Below are positions 15,377 through 15,800 of a stretch of 15,800 nt of DNA, in pieces. The notes under the pieces are model-generated. The model was not told where the DNA came from, did not search any database, and worked only from the letters and a program-made list of their open reading frames with translations. This DNA is from UBA1425 sp045537495 (GTDB lineage Bacteria > Bacillota > Clostridia > Oscillospirales > Acutalibacteraceae), in NCBI GenBank assembly GCA_045537495.1, contig JAZSPN010000012.1:1-15800 (forward strand), in the 5' to 3' direction. The translations under genes were made by a program, and so were the position numbers. Numbering within the stretch: the stretch's first letter is position 1; the number at the start of each line of letters is the position of its first letter.

Positions 15377-15442
15377 ATGAGCCGCCATAAGCTAAAATTT
15401 TTCACAACAACCACAATTCCAAGGAGGTATAAACTGCTATGA
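15377..15442 (+). CDS. Possible 21-residue leader peptide before protease
   Basis: ATG 15377 opens a 21-codon frame (MSRHKLKFFTTTTIPRRYKL followed by L) preceded by GGGGAG at 5-base spacing. Its TGA stop overlaps the protease start as ATGA. It has four threonine codons in a row and many basic residues. It could couple translation to the protease or be chance. It lies after the leader terminator, so it cannot act by controlling that hairpin. Confidence 0.3.
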   Translation: MSRHKLKFFTTTTIPRRYKLL

Positions 15443-15800
15443 AACAATCAAAAAAAGTCTTTTCTGTTTTCCTCGTCTTGATAATGCTGTTTTCCGCAAT
15501 TTCATCCTCGTTCGTCACCTTTGCCGAAAAGGAAACATTCGATTTATCCGATATAATAAAATTCGGTGAAGAGCTTGTTGATATAATTTCTTACGATACG
15601 GTGTCGGATTTTGATACGCACGACGATGACGGCGATGTTTCCGCTCAGGGCGAAAACGTCGAAAACATTGTACCCACTCGACTTATCGTGAAATCCGATG
15701 CTTCTCTTGACGATATGGGTGCCGTTTCAAAAGTCAACGGCCCCTTCGGATTAAACGTTTTCCAATACAAAAATGAAGGCACTGCCACTATCGCGTATCA
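15439..15800 (+). CDS. Secreted protein, probable S8 (subtilisin-like) protease prodomain, 3' cut by window
   Basis: The first 120 residues are visible; the gene runs off the window. MKQSKK is followed by a hydrophobic core (about 7-24) and a likely signal cleavage after VTFA (29). Residues 30-75 are acidic (FDTHDDDGDVSAQGENVEN). TRLIVKSDASLDDMGAV (80-96) and GLNVFQYKNEGTATIAYQ resemble the propeptide that precedes the catalytic domain in clostridial S8 peptidases, as I remember them; the catalytic Asp/His/Ser region lies beyond the window, so the call is tentative. ATG 15439 has AAGGAGG with 11-base spacing. Expression probably depends on escape from the upstream leader terminator. Confidence 0.6.
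   Translation, partial: MKQSKKVFSVFLVLIMLFSAISSSFVTFAEKETFDLSDIIKFGEELVDIISYDTVSDFDTHDDDGDVSAQGENVENIVPTRLIVKSDASLDDMGAVSKVNGPFGLNVFQYKNEGTATIAY

Noticed and set aside
1..15800. CRISPR arrays, tRNA or rRNA genes, transposases, phage genes
   Set aside because: I saw no regularly spaced repeats, no cloverleaf with CCA-type end, and no coding frame resembling transposases or phage proteins; the window is mostly ordinary chromosomal genes.

Overview
This window looks like a contig end from a spore-forming Firmicute of class Clostridia, probably a gut or rumen commensal. The evidence is a full-length SpoIIE, an RNase Y, AGGAGG-type ribosome binding sites, AT-rich sigma-A-like promoters, and an L-fucose utilisation cassette. 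The first 166 bases are not natural sequence. An 84-base block matching the MGI/DNBSEQ library adapter (with a 10-base barcode) sits between two identical 82-base copies of the same fucI segment, so real genome begins at about 167.

Left part (167-5493, all minus strand): a PAP2 phosphatase gene, fucU (fucose mutarotase), a rhamnulokinase/fuculokinase-type FGGY kinase and fucI (fucose isomerase, cut off by the contig end) form one tightly packed unit read from a promoter at about 4011-4038. Upstream of it, a YjjG-type HAD nucleotidase and a sirtuin share a TGATG stop/start junction and have their own promoter at 5465-5493. Then comes spoIIE (5494-7743, TTG start), whose promoter has a 22-bp spacer and a Spo0A-box-like sequence over the -35, as in known Spo0A-activated sigma-A promoters.

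Middle part (7744-11228, plus strand): rlmB (23S rRNA 2'-O-methyltransferase) overlaps by 4 bases an 811-residue protein that I read as a degenerate P-type ATPase. It has a P1B-like membrane and N-domain layout, a long acidic N-terminal extension, and no intact DKTGT, TGE or GDGxND motif. A strong terminator closes this unit.

Right part (11229-15800): a secreted alpha/beta-hydrolase (lipase-like, minus strand) is divergent from rny. The rny gene has a long 5' leader with a 13-bp long-range stem and is broken by a one-base deletion just before the HD-domain histidine. After the rny terminator there is a strong promoter, a 24/23-base inverted repeat, an intrinsic terminator with a competing antiterminator pairing, a possible 21-codon leader ORF, and then the start of a secreted, probably subtilase-family protease that runs off the window. 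This leader is the best candidate for an undescribed regulatory RNA here; the degenerate P-type ATPase is the best candidate for an undescribed protein family.
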